Shown here: positions 47,186-58,185 of the stretch, one piece after another | How positions within the stretch are numbered: position 1 is the stretch's first letter | How the letters are laid out: the number at the start of each line of letters is the position of its first letter | Source: Malurus cyaneus samueli | Lineage: Eukaryota; Chordata; Aves; Passeriformes; Maluridae | Length of the DNA stretch: 64,000 bases | Reading direction: 5' to 3' | Assembly: GCA_009741485.1 (NCBI GenBank) | Contig: CM019216.1 | Coordinates: forward strand, 20,622,384 to 20,686,383 | Made by a program: the position numbers and the translations under genes | The notes under the pieces: model-generated | Seen by the model: only the letters and a program-made list of their open reading frames with translations | Database searches by the model: none | Told to the model about the DNA's origin: nothing

Positions 47186-48093
47186 GACTTACTGGGACTT
47201 TTAGAGTTTTATTTTTCTGTGCTGAGGAAAATGGTTAAGATTCGCTTTAAAAATGTACAAAAGGGAAGGTTTCCGTGCTTGTGAGGTTTTGTGGAAAGAA
47301 ACTCGGTTTCTTTGCTGCTTTCAGAAAGGAAATAAATGTTAGTTTTTAACAGCAGTGCAAAACAGAGCTGTGATACCATTCCTTTTATAATAGGGAAATT
47401 GAGGTACACCACAGGAATCCTTCATAGGCAGATGAAGGTGGCTAAAACCCAATTCCTTCCCTTCTCTCTTGTAATGGGAACAGCACTGCAGGAGACACTT
47501 TTTCTTTCACAGCACAAGTGCAAGTCATTTCTAAGCATGTTCTGTATTAAGGTTCACTTATATTAATAATTGAAAAAGTGCTAGTACATGATTAATAAAT
47601 ATGATAAGCATGTTAGAGTCCCAAGTAAAATTTCTCAAAGAGGACACAAAGAGCTGCAGCAGCTCTTTTAGGCAGTAAGTTTAATGTCAGGAGTTGAACC
47701 CATTGGAGTGTTCAGCAATCTTTATGGAGGAATTAGGCATTTTTGAAAACATCTCCTTAAAAATGGAACTGGAATGCAGCAGTTTGGTCTGCAATGAAGT
47801 AAAATAAGCAGAGAGGCAGAACAACGTCTTGGAGTGAAATAGAGAGAATATTAATTGCTTACTGGTTGGTGAATTACAGGTTGGAGATGACTGTGGGAAA
47901 AAATAAGATGTCTTAGGGTTTATTTTGTTTTTCTTAAGAAGCAAAACTCTTACCTGATTTTCTTTTATGTTATTTAAGGAAGATTATTGCTAGTGTCATA
48001 TGGACTGGCAGTTGATTACTTACCTCTTCAGTGATGTTAGTAAATAAGGTTTTTACATTATTATTATAAATACATGCACACTAGATATCATCT
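47186..48093. other. non-coding DNA, no gene seen
   Basis: AT-rich sequence with domain-less frames (47209-47412, 47336-47566 and 47687-47944). Confidence 0.55.
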
Positions 48094-48247
48094 AACTCCA
48101 TCCCTGGAAGTGTCCAAGGCCAGGTTGGATGGAGCTTGGAGCAGCCCAGGGTAGTGGAAAATGTTGCTGCCTGTATCAGGAGGATGAAATGAGATGATCT
48201 TTAAGGTCTTTTCGAAACCAAGTCAGTCTATGATTCTGTGATTCTAT
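48094..48247 (+). mobile_element. CR1 LINE 3' fragment
   Basis: 'actccatccctggaagtgtc', 'caggttggatggagcttgga', 'gatgatctttaaggtctttt' and the tail 'agtctatgattctgtgattc' are the sense CR1 3' end. First of three neighbouring CR1 copies in alternating orientation. Confidence 0.94.
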
Positions 48248-48529
48248 ATAGCAAAACCTTTATGATATTATTATTTTAGTTCTATTGTACCTCTGATAGC
48301 TGGGATGTGAAATTTCTGGTCAGGGGAGCTTGGGTTGCTCTGGAAAGCCTGTACATCAGCACAGCTATCCATTGGCTTGGAAAACTGCCCAGCTCTCATC
48401 AAAGGTGCAGGAAAAGGAGAAGAAAATACAAATTCATTGGCATCATGTGCAACATTTCCCTTTGGGTTCATGTGGTGCTGAGAACTCCACAGCTATGGGG
48501 AAGTGCAGAGGAGTCACCCATTTCCCACA

Positions 48530-48960
48530 GAGTCATAGAACCAATGGGTTTAAAGAAAACTCTCAGAACATTAAGTCCAACCATTAACCCAGCTCTGCCA
48601 AGCCCACCACTAAATCATGCTCCCAAACATCACACCTACACACTTGTTTAACACTTCCAGGGATGATGACTCCACCACATCCATGGACAGTCTGTTCCAA
48701 TTCCTGACCACCCTTCCAGTGAAAATTTTTTTCCTGAAATCAAATTCAACACACATCCCTTTCCCCCAGTACCCTTTGAGGACATTTCATCTTGTCCCAT
48801 CACTTCTTACTAGGCAGAAGAGCCTGATGCCCACCTGGCTTGCAGGGAGTTGTAGAGAGCAGGAATGTTCCCATGAATCCCCCAGAGTTCCAGACTGAAC
48901 CCCCAGTTCCCTCAGCCACAAGATTAGTGCTCCAAGTCTCAGCCCTGGTCCTGGCTGTCT
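48530..48960 (-). mobile_element. CR1 LINE 3' part, antisense, with ORF2 end
   Basis: About 430 bp. It begins 'agagtcatagaaccaatggg', then 'attaagtccaaccattaacc', 'cttccagggatgatgactcc' and 'ccaattcctgaccacccttc'. It continues into antisense ORF2 sequence with 'gttgtagagagcagg' and 'aacccccagttccctcagcc'. It belongs to the GGTCTTTTC subfamily type like 36088-36506, but on the opposite strand. Confidence 0.92.
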
Positions 48961-49090
48961 CACTTGGCAGCCAAAACTCCTCTCCTTTGCCTTAAAATCC
49001 CACCCTGGTCCGTGTGTTTCCCAGCAGGAGGCTTTGTGAAGCTGCTCTGGCTGAGCAGATGCTGAGCAGCTGAAACCAAAGCCTTCTGCA

Positions 49091-49311
49091 GGAATTTAGG
49101 AAGGAATTCTTTGCTGTGAGGGTGAGAGGACCTGGCACAAGTTGCCCAGAGAAACTGTGGGTGTCCCATCCCTGAAAGTATCTGAGGCCAGGTTAGACAG
49201 GGCTTGGAGCAACCTGGGACAGTGGAAGTTGTCCCTGTCCATGGCAGCGGGGTGCAATGAGATGATCTTTAAAATCTCTTCCCACCCAAACCATTCTACG
49301 AATCTATGATG
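49091..49311 (+). mobile_element. CR1 LINE 3' fragment
   Basis: Starts in the ORF2-end segment 'tttaggaaggaattctttgc', then 'gagaggacctggcacaagtt', 'gcccagagaaactgtgggtg' and 'ggcttggagcaacctgggac'. It ends 'aaaccattctacgaatctat'. Third copy of the local CR1 cluster. Confidence 0.94.
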
Positions 49312-49689
49312 ACTTCTGATCTCCCAAAATGCCATGGGATTGCTTGAAAAAATATATTATAAAAATGCAATGTGCAATAGAGTCCCCTGCTGCTCCAAGC
49401 ACAGTCTGAGTTGCTCTCTAGAAACCCAAGCAAATCCAAAAATCCAGGAAAGGGAGCAGCATTTCTTCCCCAACCTTGTAAGAAAAACAAAGCTTCTTAC
49501 GGGGGGGAAAAGAACCCTCAATTATCCAACACAAGACAACTTTCCAAATCCAGCTCACCTAAGCTATTATTTTTTTTTCTCTCCTTCCATGAGCAAAATG
49601 AATGCTGCAAGCAGGCACAGTGCTAATGGTCTTTTTTTCCCCGTCTCCTTCCCTTGCTCCCCTAACCGAAGGCAGAACTGCCGAGACTT

Positions 49690-50090
49690 CAGGAGCCTCT
49701 TCATGCTATCACTTCACAGGCTGCAAGGTGACAGCTTCGCCAGGGACTAATGCAGGGCGACATAATTGAATGTGGCCTGCAGCAAAGCAGCTGCCTGGAG
49801 CCACTGTTGATTGTAGCTGTCATCAGGTGGAGTTTTGCTGCCGAAAAATACGGTCCGGAGGAATGCGGCTCTGGCACGCAGCTCCGCGCTGATGGCTTAT
49901 TTACTCCTGCCCCTCCAACAGGTTTGTGCTTAATAATTGTCACTATCACACTCCTGAGTGGGCACAGATGCTCAAGCTTGGAATCATCAATAATCTTCCC
50001 ACTAAACCGGTCTCGGAAATTAAACAATGGCCCCACTATTCCCGTTTGCTGGAGGTGTGTTGTGTGTTTCTCACGTGTCAACCCTCCTAT
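49690..50090. promoter_or_regulatory. strongest candidate cis-regulatory element (CpG-retaining block)
   Basis: Fourteen or so CpGs in 400 bp (for example 49738, 49758, 49842, 49851, 49856, 49866, 49877, 49885, 49887, 50008 and 50013). Two TGACAGCT motifs (MEIS/TGIF type) lie in opposite orientation at 49729-49736 and 49815-49822. Further motifs are an E-box CAGGTG at 49824-49829, TAATAATTGTCA at 49931-49942, ACAATGG at 50024-50030 and CACGTG at 50072-50077. Frames of 123-126 codons are open on both strands, showing low stop density rather than a gene: neither peptide has a domain, and both strands cannot plausibly code throughout. Confidence 0.4.
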
Positions 50091-51767
50091 TTTTATTTTT
50101 TTTTACGAGAACCTTAAATGATTTTAAAGATATTTCCTATGCCTGTTTATTTAACTGTCACAGGATGTGGGAGAAATATAATCTGCTAAATTAGGCATGA
50201 AAAACTGTACACAAGGAGAAGGCTCCCTGATTTCTGCCTTGAAAAAGAAGTGGCTTTAATTACAAATTCAGATGAAGCAGCAATCACATCTTCAATTTAT
50301 CCAGCCTTTTTCATTTCAAAGGATCTCACCACACTGAACAAGCAATAGGTTTAATCTTTTCTCCTTTATTTGGAGATTGTGAAGTGCAGAAGGAGTATGA
50401 TAATATTTCATATGAACAAGGCTGCAGGATGTCTCTCCTAGATGCAGTAAGTAATGTGTATCTCAGATAACACTGATCTCTGCTACTTAAATCCTGCTCA
50501 AACTGCTAGTAGGAAAATATACAAGCCCCAAGATAAACTATTTTTTTTGATTACTATAATTCTAATAGAATATAAATTGGTTATACATTATTTAAATGCA
50601 GTATAAAAAATAGAGTATAGACAGTACCATATACCAAATAGAATATTTAGGATACTGTATCTAAATTTAAACATAAAATACAATCCTTGGACTATATTAA
50701 AATACATGAAGAGTAATGAAAACAATCCTCTGCTCTCAAATTATGATACAGTTGTGCTGATAAAATATTGTTCAAGTATAAAAAGTGTCATTTTATTTTA
50801 AATACTTGTCATTTTCATTTTAAGCAAATAAATCATACTGGTGTCACTGGCTTTTAGCTATCTGGCTGGCAACTGAGGAAGTTCAGGTACATCAAAGAAC
50901 TCAAAGTGAGCTGATTAACAAAAAAGTACAAGAAGGGATTTTGGAGAAAAGAAATGAAAAGGGGACTTGTCAGCCTGTAGCTGCTGGGTGGATTGATCTG
51001 GTTGCTTTGCAGTTTGTACCTGTTTAGATTCCTGGGATTTTGGCTTTCTGGGGAGGATGGCGAGGGTTTGGCCACATCTGCAGTACAGCACTGCACACCC
51101 ATCCCTTACTGGGACACGAGTGGCGCATCCCTTTGGGTGTTTCAAGATGCTCTGCCCCACCTGTAGCACCCAGACCAGCCCCATTGCAGGGTCAGGAGGT
51201 CCCAAAAGGCTCTACAGAACTGAAGTTTAACTGCAGAGAACTCTTCCTGAGTTCAGGGTTTTATTTGGGTTTGGATGGCTTTGGGTTTACAAACAGTCCA
51301 TCCCCCCAGCTGTGCTGTGTTGGGGGAAATGAGATGGCAATTAGACCTGGTATTAAAATTATGAACCTTGTTGATTCTGCTTTCCAGCTATGATTACATT
51401 ATGGATGATCCTTTGATTTCGTGCTAAAGGAGCTGGGAACAACATTTTATCCATTGTCCTGATTCTGAAAGTCTCCTACACTGCTGCAAACAAAGAATAA
51501 TCCTTGTATGAAACTGGTGCACGATAAGAAAAGTCTCCACTGTACTCATCCTGCCTATGAACATCCTGAATGAAAGCTGTGGCTTTTTCGGGTTGTCCTT
51601 TCGGTGGTTTCACAGCGATGTAACTTTAATGACTTCAGCAGAGTTGCTGTTGATAGATGCCCTCATGAGGAATCAGAAGCAGAACAGATCACTCTTCTGC
51701 AGGGCTCCTCTACTGCAGACAGAAACAAAAGGTATTTCTTTCCAAACCTCAGCTGCTTAAGTCGGTT
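50091..51767. other. non-coding DNA, no gene seen
   Basis: AT-rich from 50500 to 50830, then more mixed. Overlapping frames on both strands between 50854 and 51393 have no domain. No transposon recognised. Confidence 0.55.
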
Positions 51768-51880
51768 GTGAAATGTTTTTTCCCTTCCTTGACAGAGCTG
51801 GATCTGCTGTTTATGAAAAGCAAGTGAAATATTTCTCTCCTTCCTTGTAAGAACTGGAGCTGCTGTTTTATGAAAAGTAA
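51768..51880. repeat. 56-bp tandem duplication, diverged
   Basis: Copy 1 (51768-51823) and copy 2 (51824-51880) share the order GTGAAAT, a T/C-rich run, CTTCCTTG, AGCTGGA or ACTGGA, CTGCTGTTT and ATGAAAAG, with about ten differences. The differences imply an old event. Confidence 0.85.
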
Positions 51881-52190
51881 GGATTAATTATACAAGGTTT
51901 AGTCACAAACATCTGTTTTTTCTGCTTTAAATAAACATGTCCCTTCATCTGGTTCCGGGGGTTCTCAGGGAAGGGAAAAGCTGTGCACTGCAAAATATCA
52001 CCGTAGGTTAACATGAGTGGTCTGATCATCTTGTCAGGGATGTCTCCGTACCTTACCCAAAACACCAGCAAGCAATATTCTCATAAACAGAAAAAAAAAA
52101 AAGTATTTTTAGTAGCGAGATCACATGATGTCAGCCTCAGCTGTCTGCTTGTATTTAGATTTTGGGAGCTTGCAAGAGGATTAAAACCAC
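51881..52190. other. non-coding DNA, no gene seen
   Basis: Unique sequence with an A13 run near 52090. No gene recognised. Confidence 0.55.
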
Positions 52191-52276
52191 TTGTTTCCTT
52201 TCTTTCTCTCTTTCCTTTTCCCCCCCTTTCTTTCTTTTTTTTTTTTTTTCCCTTTTTTTTTTTTTTTTTTTTTTTT
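52191..52276. repeat. polypyrimidine tract (CTTT)n/T-rich
   Basis: About 85 bp of C and T only (apart from the first bases), with a C8 run and long T runs up to T24. Confidence 0.92.
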
Positions 52277-52419
52277 AACTTGGTCACTGCAATAAAGTTG
52301 GCTGTGGCTCTGGGGAGTCCTCTGTAAAGTACAACGCCCTGGGCTATGGGAGATGGAGCCCTCAATAACTGATATGAAATGTCCCTTTAATTAAGCACCT
52401 GTAGCATTTCAAGGCAGTT

Positions 52420-52620
52420 ATCACGGGTAGCCCACAGACCGAGCTGGCAGTCCGTCACCACCGATAGGCCACCTACATGACTAACATGAGTTGAGTCGAG
52501 TCTTTTGTACTTGAGGCGAGGAGCCCCGAGGCACAGGCTGATCTGGTGACCCTCCCAGATCCACTTTCTCTGCCGGAAGGAACTGGATATCGGATGTGAC
52601 AACACTGCAGACGGGAACGT
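52420..52620. promoter_or_regulatory. candidate cis-regulatory element (CpG-retaining block)
   Basis: About eleven CpGs in 200 bp in otherwise CpG-poor DNA ('atcacggg', 'gaccgagc', 'gtccgtc', 'accgatag', 'gtcgag', 'ggcgagg', 'cccgagg', 'gccggaagg', 'atcgga', 'gacgggaacg'). An ETS-type CCGGAAG sits at 52573-52579. No domain in the two short minus frames. It could be an enhancer or a small promoter. Confidence 0.32.
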
Positions 52621-52679
52621 GGGTTTTTTTTATTTTCCCCCCCTGAAGAGCAGGGATTGAGGAGAAAGTTAGAATGACA

Positions 52680-53570
52680 GTGGCACTTTCTTGGCTCTGC
52701 GTGTTGGTATGAATATGACCAAACCAAATGAATGAATAATTATGAATGTATTATGAAAACAGAAGGGAAAATCCTGTTGCTGTTGTGCATTCAATTATTG
52801 CGCCGATTGGGAAGTTAACTAAGAAGAAAGTGCTCGTCCCCCCAGCACCACTCTCCTTCCAGTCCTCTTTGTAAACCACTGGACACAAGAGCATAAATGA
52901 TTCAGGGGAAGTTTATCTTTGTATTAAGGAGAGGGGGAAGACTTTGGTGGCATTAAAATGGAAAGGGTTAATGGAATGAACTATAGATTAAATTGTAAAG
53001 CAATCAAAGAAAACCAAACACTTTATAGCAGACAACCATCTTCTGGTGTTTGGGTCTGTGTCAAGCCATGGATGTGGAAAATTAAAGCCATACTGAGAAG
53101 GGAAATGAACCATGTCTAATACATCCCCAGCAATAAAATGTTTTCACTAGGACTGTAAAACTGTGGCTTACATTAGGAAAAAGAAAATCAAACTATATGT
53201 CAATTCCACATCATGGGACATGAAGTGTCCACAAAAATTTATATTACTATTTAGAAGTGTTTCATTCTGGTGTTTTATTGTGATTGGATGCGCCCTTCTC
53301 AGTATCTTTTGACTGGTATGAAAATGATTTGAACTACTTTTTTAGCATTTATTTTACATCTATTACCTGTTCTATTACTTTTTATTATTTTATTGTGCTT
53401 GTGTAGAGGATTTTGCACAGTTTTCATTATAATGTAACATTAAGTCAATTTATTTGTGTATTACACGCTGTATAATTGCACCTTTTTTTGTGGAACAATT
53501 TGGATTTCATTATCCAACAAATCAGCAGTGTTACGTTTTGAAAAGCTCTTGTTAGAAATCAAGTGCATTT
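52680..53570. promoter_or_regulatory. possible extended conserved non-coding region
   Basis: AT-rich unique DNA with no open frame of 60 codons or more. It contains CAATTATTG at 52792-52800 followed directly by CGCCGATTGG (CCAAT-box on the minus strand), and ATCAAAG (TCF/LEF type) at 53003-53009. It continues the CpG block at 52420-52620. Confidence 0.2.
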
Positions 53571-54342
53571 TCCAACTAAGACAACAGAGGTCAAGTTTGC
53601 ATCAAAAAGGGAGCAGAAGATTCCATGCCTAAACTACTTGCTCAGATGAGAAAGGTCATGGTGGGAAAGAGAAATCCTTATTTCTTTGAGAAATTATCTG
53701 TTTTCTGTAGTCCAGATCAATGGAGATCAATGTTGTGCAGGAAGGGAAATAGTATGGAACGTGGTGGTCTGACAGAATGATTTTGAAGGGGACTAGATCA
53801 AGGCAAAACCAAATGGGTGCAGGGAACATGTCAAATGGAGCAGCACTTTTGTTTAATATTCTTCCATAACACTCTGTTCCTTAACTTACAAGTGCCATAA
53901 AGAGTCTAACTAACGTAGGCAAAGCAGAGTGTACATCTGTTTGTGCAGATCTGCTTTGCTATCATTTATCAGGCTGAAACCTTTCATAGGAGGTGACAGA
54001 GCAGCAACTGCAGCTCTCTCGAAGGTGAAGTGACAGCCCATCTGAAAAAGAAATTCAAAATAACATTTTAAATAGCACACCAGGAATGAGAAGAGATGTG
54101 AAGATACAAACCTTCACTTCTATTTAACCAGCAGAAGTTGCTATGTGGATCCCTCAGTTCTTTGGTAGTTACAGCTTCAGTCACAAAAGTTAAAATTAGC
54201 TGTGAGTAAATAAACTGGCAGGTTGTACCCTGAAATCCTTAAGTTGTGAGAAAACCTTTTCCACTCTCCTGACCCTCCTGTGTCACCCATCTGTCCTGTC
54301 ATGACACACTGTGCCCACCAGTTTTCAGAATGACATAATTTA
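53571..54342. other. non-coding DNA, no gene seen
   Basis: Unique DNA without open frames of note or recognised repeats. Confidence 0.6.
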
Positions 54343-54508
54343 ATAGAATCATGGAATCATTAATGTTGGAAAACACCTCTGGAACTATCAATGCCAACTG
54401 TCAATCCAACACTCTGACCATGTTCACCACTAAGCCATAAGAGCCTGAAAACTTTCAGGGGTGGTAATTCCACCACCTCCCTGGGCAAACTGTTCTAAAT
54501 TTCATGCC
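54343..54508 (-). mobile_element. CR1 LINE 3' fragment, antisense
   Basis: It begins 'atagaatcatggaatcatta', then 'atgttggaaaacacctctgg', 'ttcaccactaagccataaga' and 'aattccaccacctccctggg'. Of the GGTCTTTTC/'catcaagtcc' subfamily type; strongly diverged. Confidence 0.85.
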
Positions 54509-55454
54509 TTCTTTTTATTTTTCTTTTATATTTAGCAGGGCCTTTTAATTAAAAATAGTGTATTTACAGATGAGGACGTGTATGTGATAAGGTGTTTGTG
54601 TCTTTACCATGGTGAGCACAACCCATCTCTAGTATCACTTGAAATTTCATGATCAGTGAGCCCTGGAGGACTTCCAGTAATGTGGGATACAATGGAAATA
54701 ACCTGCTTTTAGTGTTTTAAATATCGTCAGCTTTTATGTGGAATTGAAGCCCCCTGAACTGAAATGTATGCAGAAAAAAAGAAATGGAATGGTATTCTGA
54801 AAATGCAATTTTTTTCCTCATACTGAAACTATTTGCTGTTGATAGATTTATTCCTCAAAAATATTGTTCTGACAGACCTTATGCTCTGTACTGAAATTCC
54901 TTAAGGAAGATGTGAGTAAAAGCAAAACAGATTTTGATGCTTTTTCAAATGTAACACTTTTTCAACAAATTGTCAAGTTCACTCTTGAGCTGTGGTTTAA
55001 AGTCTTCACCTGCTTCATGGTAGCAGATGAATCAGGAAAAAGAAAAAAGCTGAGTATTTCAATTACTAATAACACCTTTTAACTCACTCTTTTAATTCTC
55101 TTCCATCAGGACTGGCTCAGCAACTCTACTACAGAAAACCTTATTTACTTCTGCCTTCCACCCCAACCACACACCAAATCACAATGTATTTCAGCACCTC
55201 TCAAAGTGAAAAAGGTGAAATAAGAGAAACATTGTGGAGGACTGTCCAGGCATAATTTTTTTCCCCCCCATTTCTAATGTCTATAGTTCAGGCTTTTGAT
55301 TTTTTGCAACTGCATAGGTGGTATACTTTTGAATATTTACCATCCAACACTCCAATCTTAAAATTGTCATGTATTAACACCCCAAATTATTGAGGTGATT
55401 TGAATAGCTAAATAGATGTAGTTTTTCACACTTCATGAGACTGATTCCAGGGAT
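54509..55454. other. non-coding DNA, no gene seen
   Basis: AT-rich unique sequence between two CR1 copies. No gene recognised. Confidence 0.6.
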
Positions 55455-55617
55455 GTGATTGTCCCCCTGTACTTGGCATTGGTGAGGCTGCACCTCAAAT
55501 ATTGTGTTTGGTTTTGGGCTCTTTGCTACAAGAAAGACACCGAGATGTTGGAACATGTCCAGAGAAGGGCAAGAGGGATATTTTCCAACCTAAATGAATT
55601 TGTGATACTATGATAAT
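55455..55617 (+). mobile_element. internally deleted CR1 LINE (ORF2 piece joined to 3' end)
   Basis: The left part, in frame from about 55461, encodes [15 protein letters not shown], then [18 protein letters not shown], a recognisable stretch from the C-terminal half of CR1 ORF2. At about 55578 it passes directly to 'ttttccaacctaaatgaatt' and 'tgtgatactatgata', the extreme 3' end. The several hundred bases that normally separate these parts are missing. Confidence 0.88.
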
Positions 55618-55965
55618 GCAGTTTTCCCCTTTCTACAGAAATTCTCTTTATTTTTGATGAGTTTTAATAACTTTCATGAGCTGAGAAGATCCCAACAGCA
55701 TCCACACACTGGTAAATTCCATACCCAACTCCCGTACAATGTTAATGAACGCTTGTATGTGGGTCTGAAAAAATTATCCAACTCCTGTTCCCAGGCAGAG
55801 ATCAGTGAAAACCTTCACTTTTTTTCTGGTAGATGGCCACACATTGTAATCAGTGGAACAATGAACTTCATCATTTCAAAATTGTCATGAATGGAGTTAA
55901 CAGCTGAGTGGGTGATGATCCACTGTGAAGTGTTTTGTCTTAGTTGCTCAGTTTCTCACAAACTT

Positions 55966-55991
55966 TGAAATCCAGCAATGAAATCCAGCAG
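55966..55991. repeat. 13-bp tandem duplication
   Basis: TGAAATCCAGCAA at 55966-55978 is followed by TGAAATCCAGCAG at 55979-55991, one mismatch. Confidence 0.85.
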
Positions 55992-56953
55992 TCAATAATT
56001 CTGAGGATTTTGGCTAATTCTTTTCCTTAACTCAATTTCTACAAGTAAAAGGGTAATGGTGCATTTCTGTGGCTGCTCTTGAATAGTCATGATGTTTGCT
56101 GTTCAACTGTGATCATAAGGAAGGGGAAAGTTTGGGGTTTTTTTTTAAGAGCAAGTATCCTTTCAGTGGCAAAAAAATAGCTTCAAAATGTATTATTGCT
56201 ATTATTTTTAACGCTTTTAAATTCTGTGACAAAGTCTTGCTTACAAATGCAGCCTAAATTCCATGGCGGGTTTAATTGATTATGATCAACAAGAACCCTG
56301 AACCTCAGAAGAGAGGAGCAATCCACCCAAAATGTTTCAGAAAAGTGGGAAGAAAGCCCATATGTTCTGCACAGAGTGAATAGTCTGGCAACTAAGCATC
56401 TAGATTATTTCCAAAAAGTTTAACTCTTGTCTGGAAATGAAATAAAAGATGAAAATTTTCCAGTATGACCAATAGAAAAATTGTCTTACCATTGCAGTGA
56501 TAAAAATAAACTTTAACCTGAACCTCTGAACAGGAGACACAAACTAAGCACGCAATAATAAAATGAGAAGAGGGAATAACATGCCTAACTTCAGTCCCCA
56601 GTGCTGGACAAAAATGTGGAAATATCCTTAAATGACAGAACTCAGCATTGCTCAATTGCTGTCAAAGTAAGAATTCTGGCATATAACAACTCCCAGAAAG
56701 TGCAATCTCCTTTATTTTTTAATAATCTTGGTTCAAGAAACATTCCTTTTGCTTTCTCCACACCTTGAGTAAGTATTTATGACCATAAATGCTCAGACTC
56801 TTTAATGGGCATTTGTACTAGATGCAGTGGAGCTACCCCAGAGATCTCCCATTATCTTTACCAGTATTTTTCTTCCATGCTCATCCATTTCTGCTCTATA
56901 TTTATCTCAGAAAAGCATCTTGAGTCCCAAAGAAGTGTTTGATAATAAGAATT

Positions 56954-56989
56954 CATAAGCAATGACTTATGCATAAGCAACGACCTATT
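56954..56989. repeat. 18-bp tandem duplication
   Basis: CATAAGCAATGACTTATG at 56954-56971 and CATAAGCAACGACCTATT at 56972-56989 differ at three positions. Confidence 0.8.
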
Positions 56990-57295
56990 TACATGCAATT
57001 GATTCTGTGGGGAGAAGGAAGCTGAACGTAAGATGACAAACTGCACGACACGTCGAAGACCCTTTTAATTTACATACCTAATCTGGGGATGGATTCTGCT
57101 CACTGAAATTCAGTTTGCTCCCTCTTTGCTGTCTCTTGCCCTGTTCTAGGAAACAACTGCTCTTGAAAAGCCCGAAACTGGGCACAGTTCTGATCTAATA
57201 AATCAGAAATCTTTCATTCCTATGCAGGCAGGGCATTCCTTTGCTTACACGGGGCATCTGCAGCGAAGAAGGATTTTTTTGTTGCCGATTACGTG

Positions 57296-57318
57296 AAAAA
57301 AAAAAAAAAAAAAAAAAA
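57296..57318. repeat. poly(A) tract, A23
   Basis: Uninterrupted 23 A after 'gattacgtg'. Confidence 0.9.
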
Positions 57319-58109
57319 GTAATGATAAAAATGTTTCTCAGTGAAAAAAAAAGGATTAAAGGTATAGCCTTGGCTAAAAGTTCAGGTGTGTCTGCAGCAT
57401 CCACTTAACAAACCCCATTTTTCTTCTACCCCACATTCCCCAGTTTCTCATTAGGTGGTTACAAATGTTGCTGAAGGTGAAGAAGAAAATAGCCCAAAAG
57501 TGCTCTGACAAAGGAAATTAGTGCAGCAAAAGCTCAAATAAAGAAGAAGTGGGTTTTCTCCATGCAGAGGTTTATAATTATGATTATTTTATTTTATTGT
57601 TTGCTGGGAAGAGTCGGAGTTTCGAACAGCACTGGCACGTAGCTATTTCCTCTCTTGTGAGAAAGATGGGAGATGACATGTCAGTGCAATTCTTTGTCAG
57701 AAATATACATCTGCATGAAGAGAGTAGAGTTAAAAATTTAATCTGCAAAGCTATTTAGAGAGTGGATAGGCCTTGACAGGCCTCCCAAATGTATTAAAAG
57801 AACAAGAACAGCAGAGTTATGGAAAAAAAAAGCTGTTGCAAGCAAACAGAATGAAACTAAGCTTTCTTGACAGAATCAGTTTGCCAAATGACTTTAAAAT
57901 TGCACTATGTCTTGTAGTTTTTTCTTAAATAGATTTTAATTTAGATGTGTAAAGCAGAAGAAACTTGCTTAACTTCAGAGACTCACACAGCTTTTCCTTC
58001 AAAAAAGGAAAAGAAAGGGACCCTGGCAGTGCTGTTTAGTCAGGTCAGGATGCTGATGAAGGAGGGATGGATGGTGGTGAGGATGAGCAGCAGCTCCAGA
58101 CTCCAGAGG

Positions 58110-58185
58110 GCTGACTTCAGCTCTAGCCTATCCACAGACACTGTGTGTGACTTTATGGAAGTCATTTGATCTTACTGGACCCAGC
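58110..58185 (+). repeat. possible ancient CORE-SINE / LINE2-like tail
   Basis: 'actgtgtgtgactttatgga' followed by 'agtcatttgatcttactgg' resembles the 'tgtgtgaccttgggcaagtcacttaacctctctg' segment of MIR/L2-type ancient repeats. Same family of signal as 8990-9068. Confidence 0.4.

Larger units (their letters stand above)
55618..58109. other. non-coding DNA, no gene seen
   Basis: Contains short tandem duplications (55966-55991 and 56954-56989) and an A23 tract (57296-57318). Small frames (56392-56655 and 57549-57758) lack domains. Confidence 0.55.

Noticed and set aside
46946..47284. 112-codon plus-strand frame
   Set aside because: Runs through a T16 tract as poly-Phe and has no domain.
49701..50121. 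Overlapping 126-codon (-) and 123-codon (+) frames
   Set aside because: Both strands open over the same DNA with no domain; better explained by CpG/GC composition of a regulatory block.
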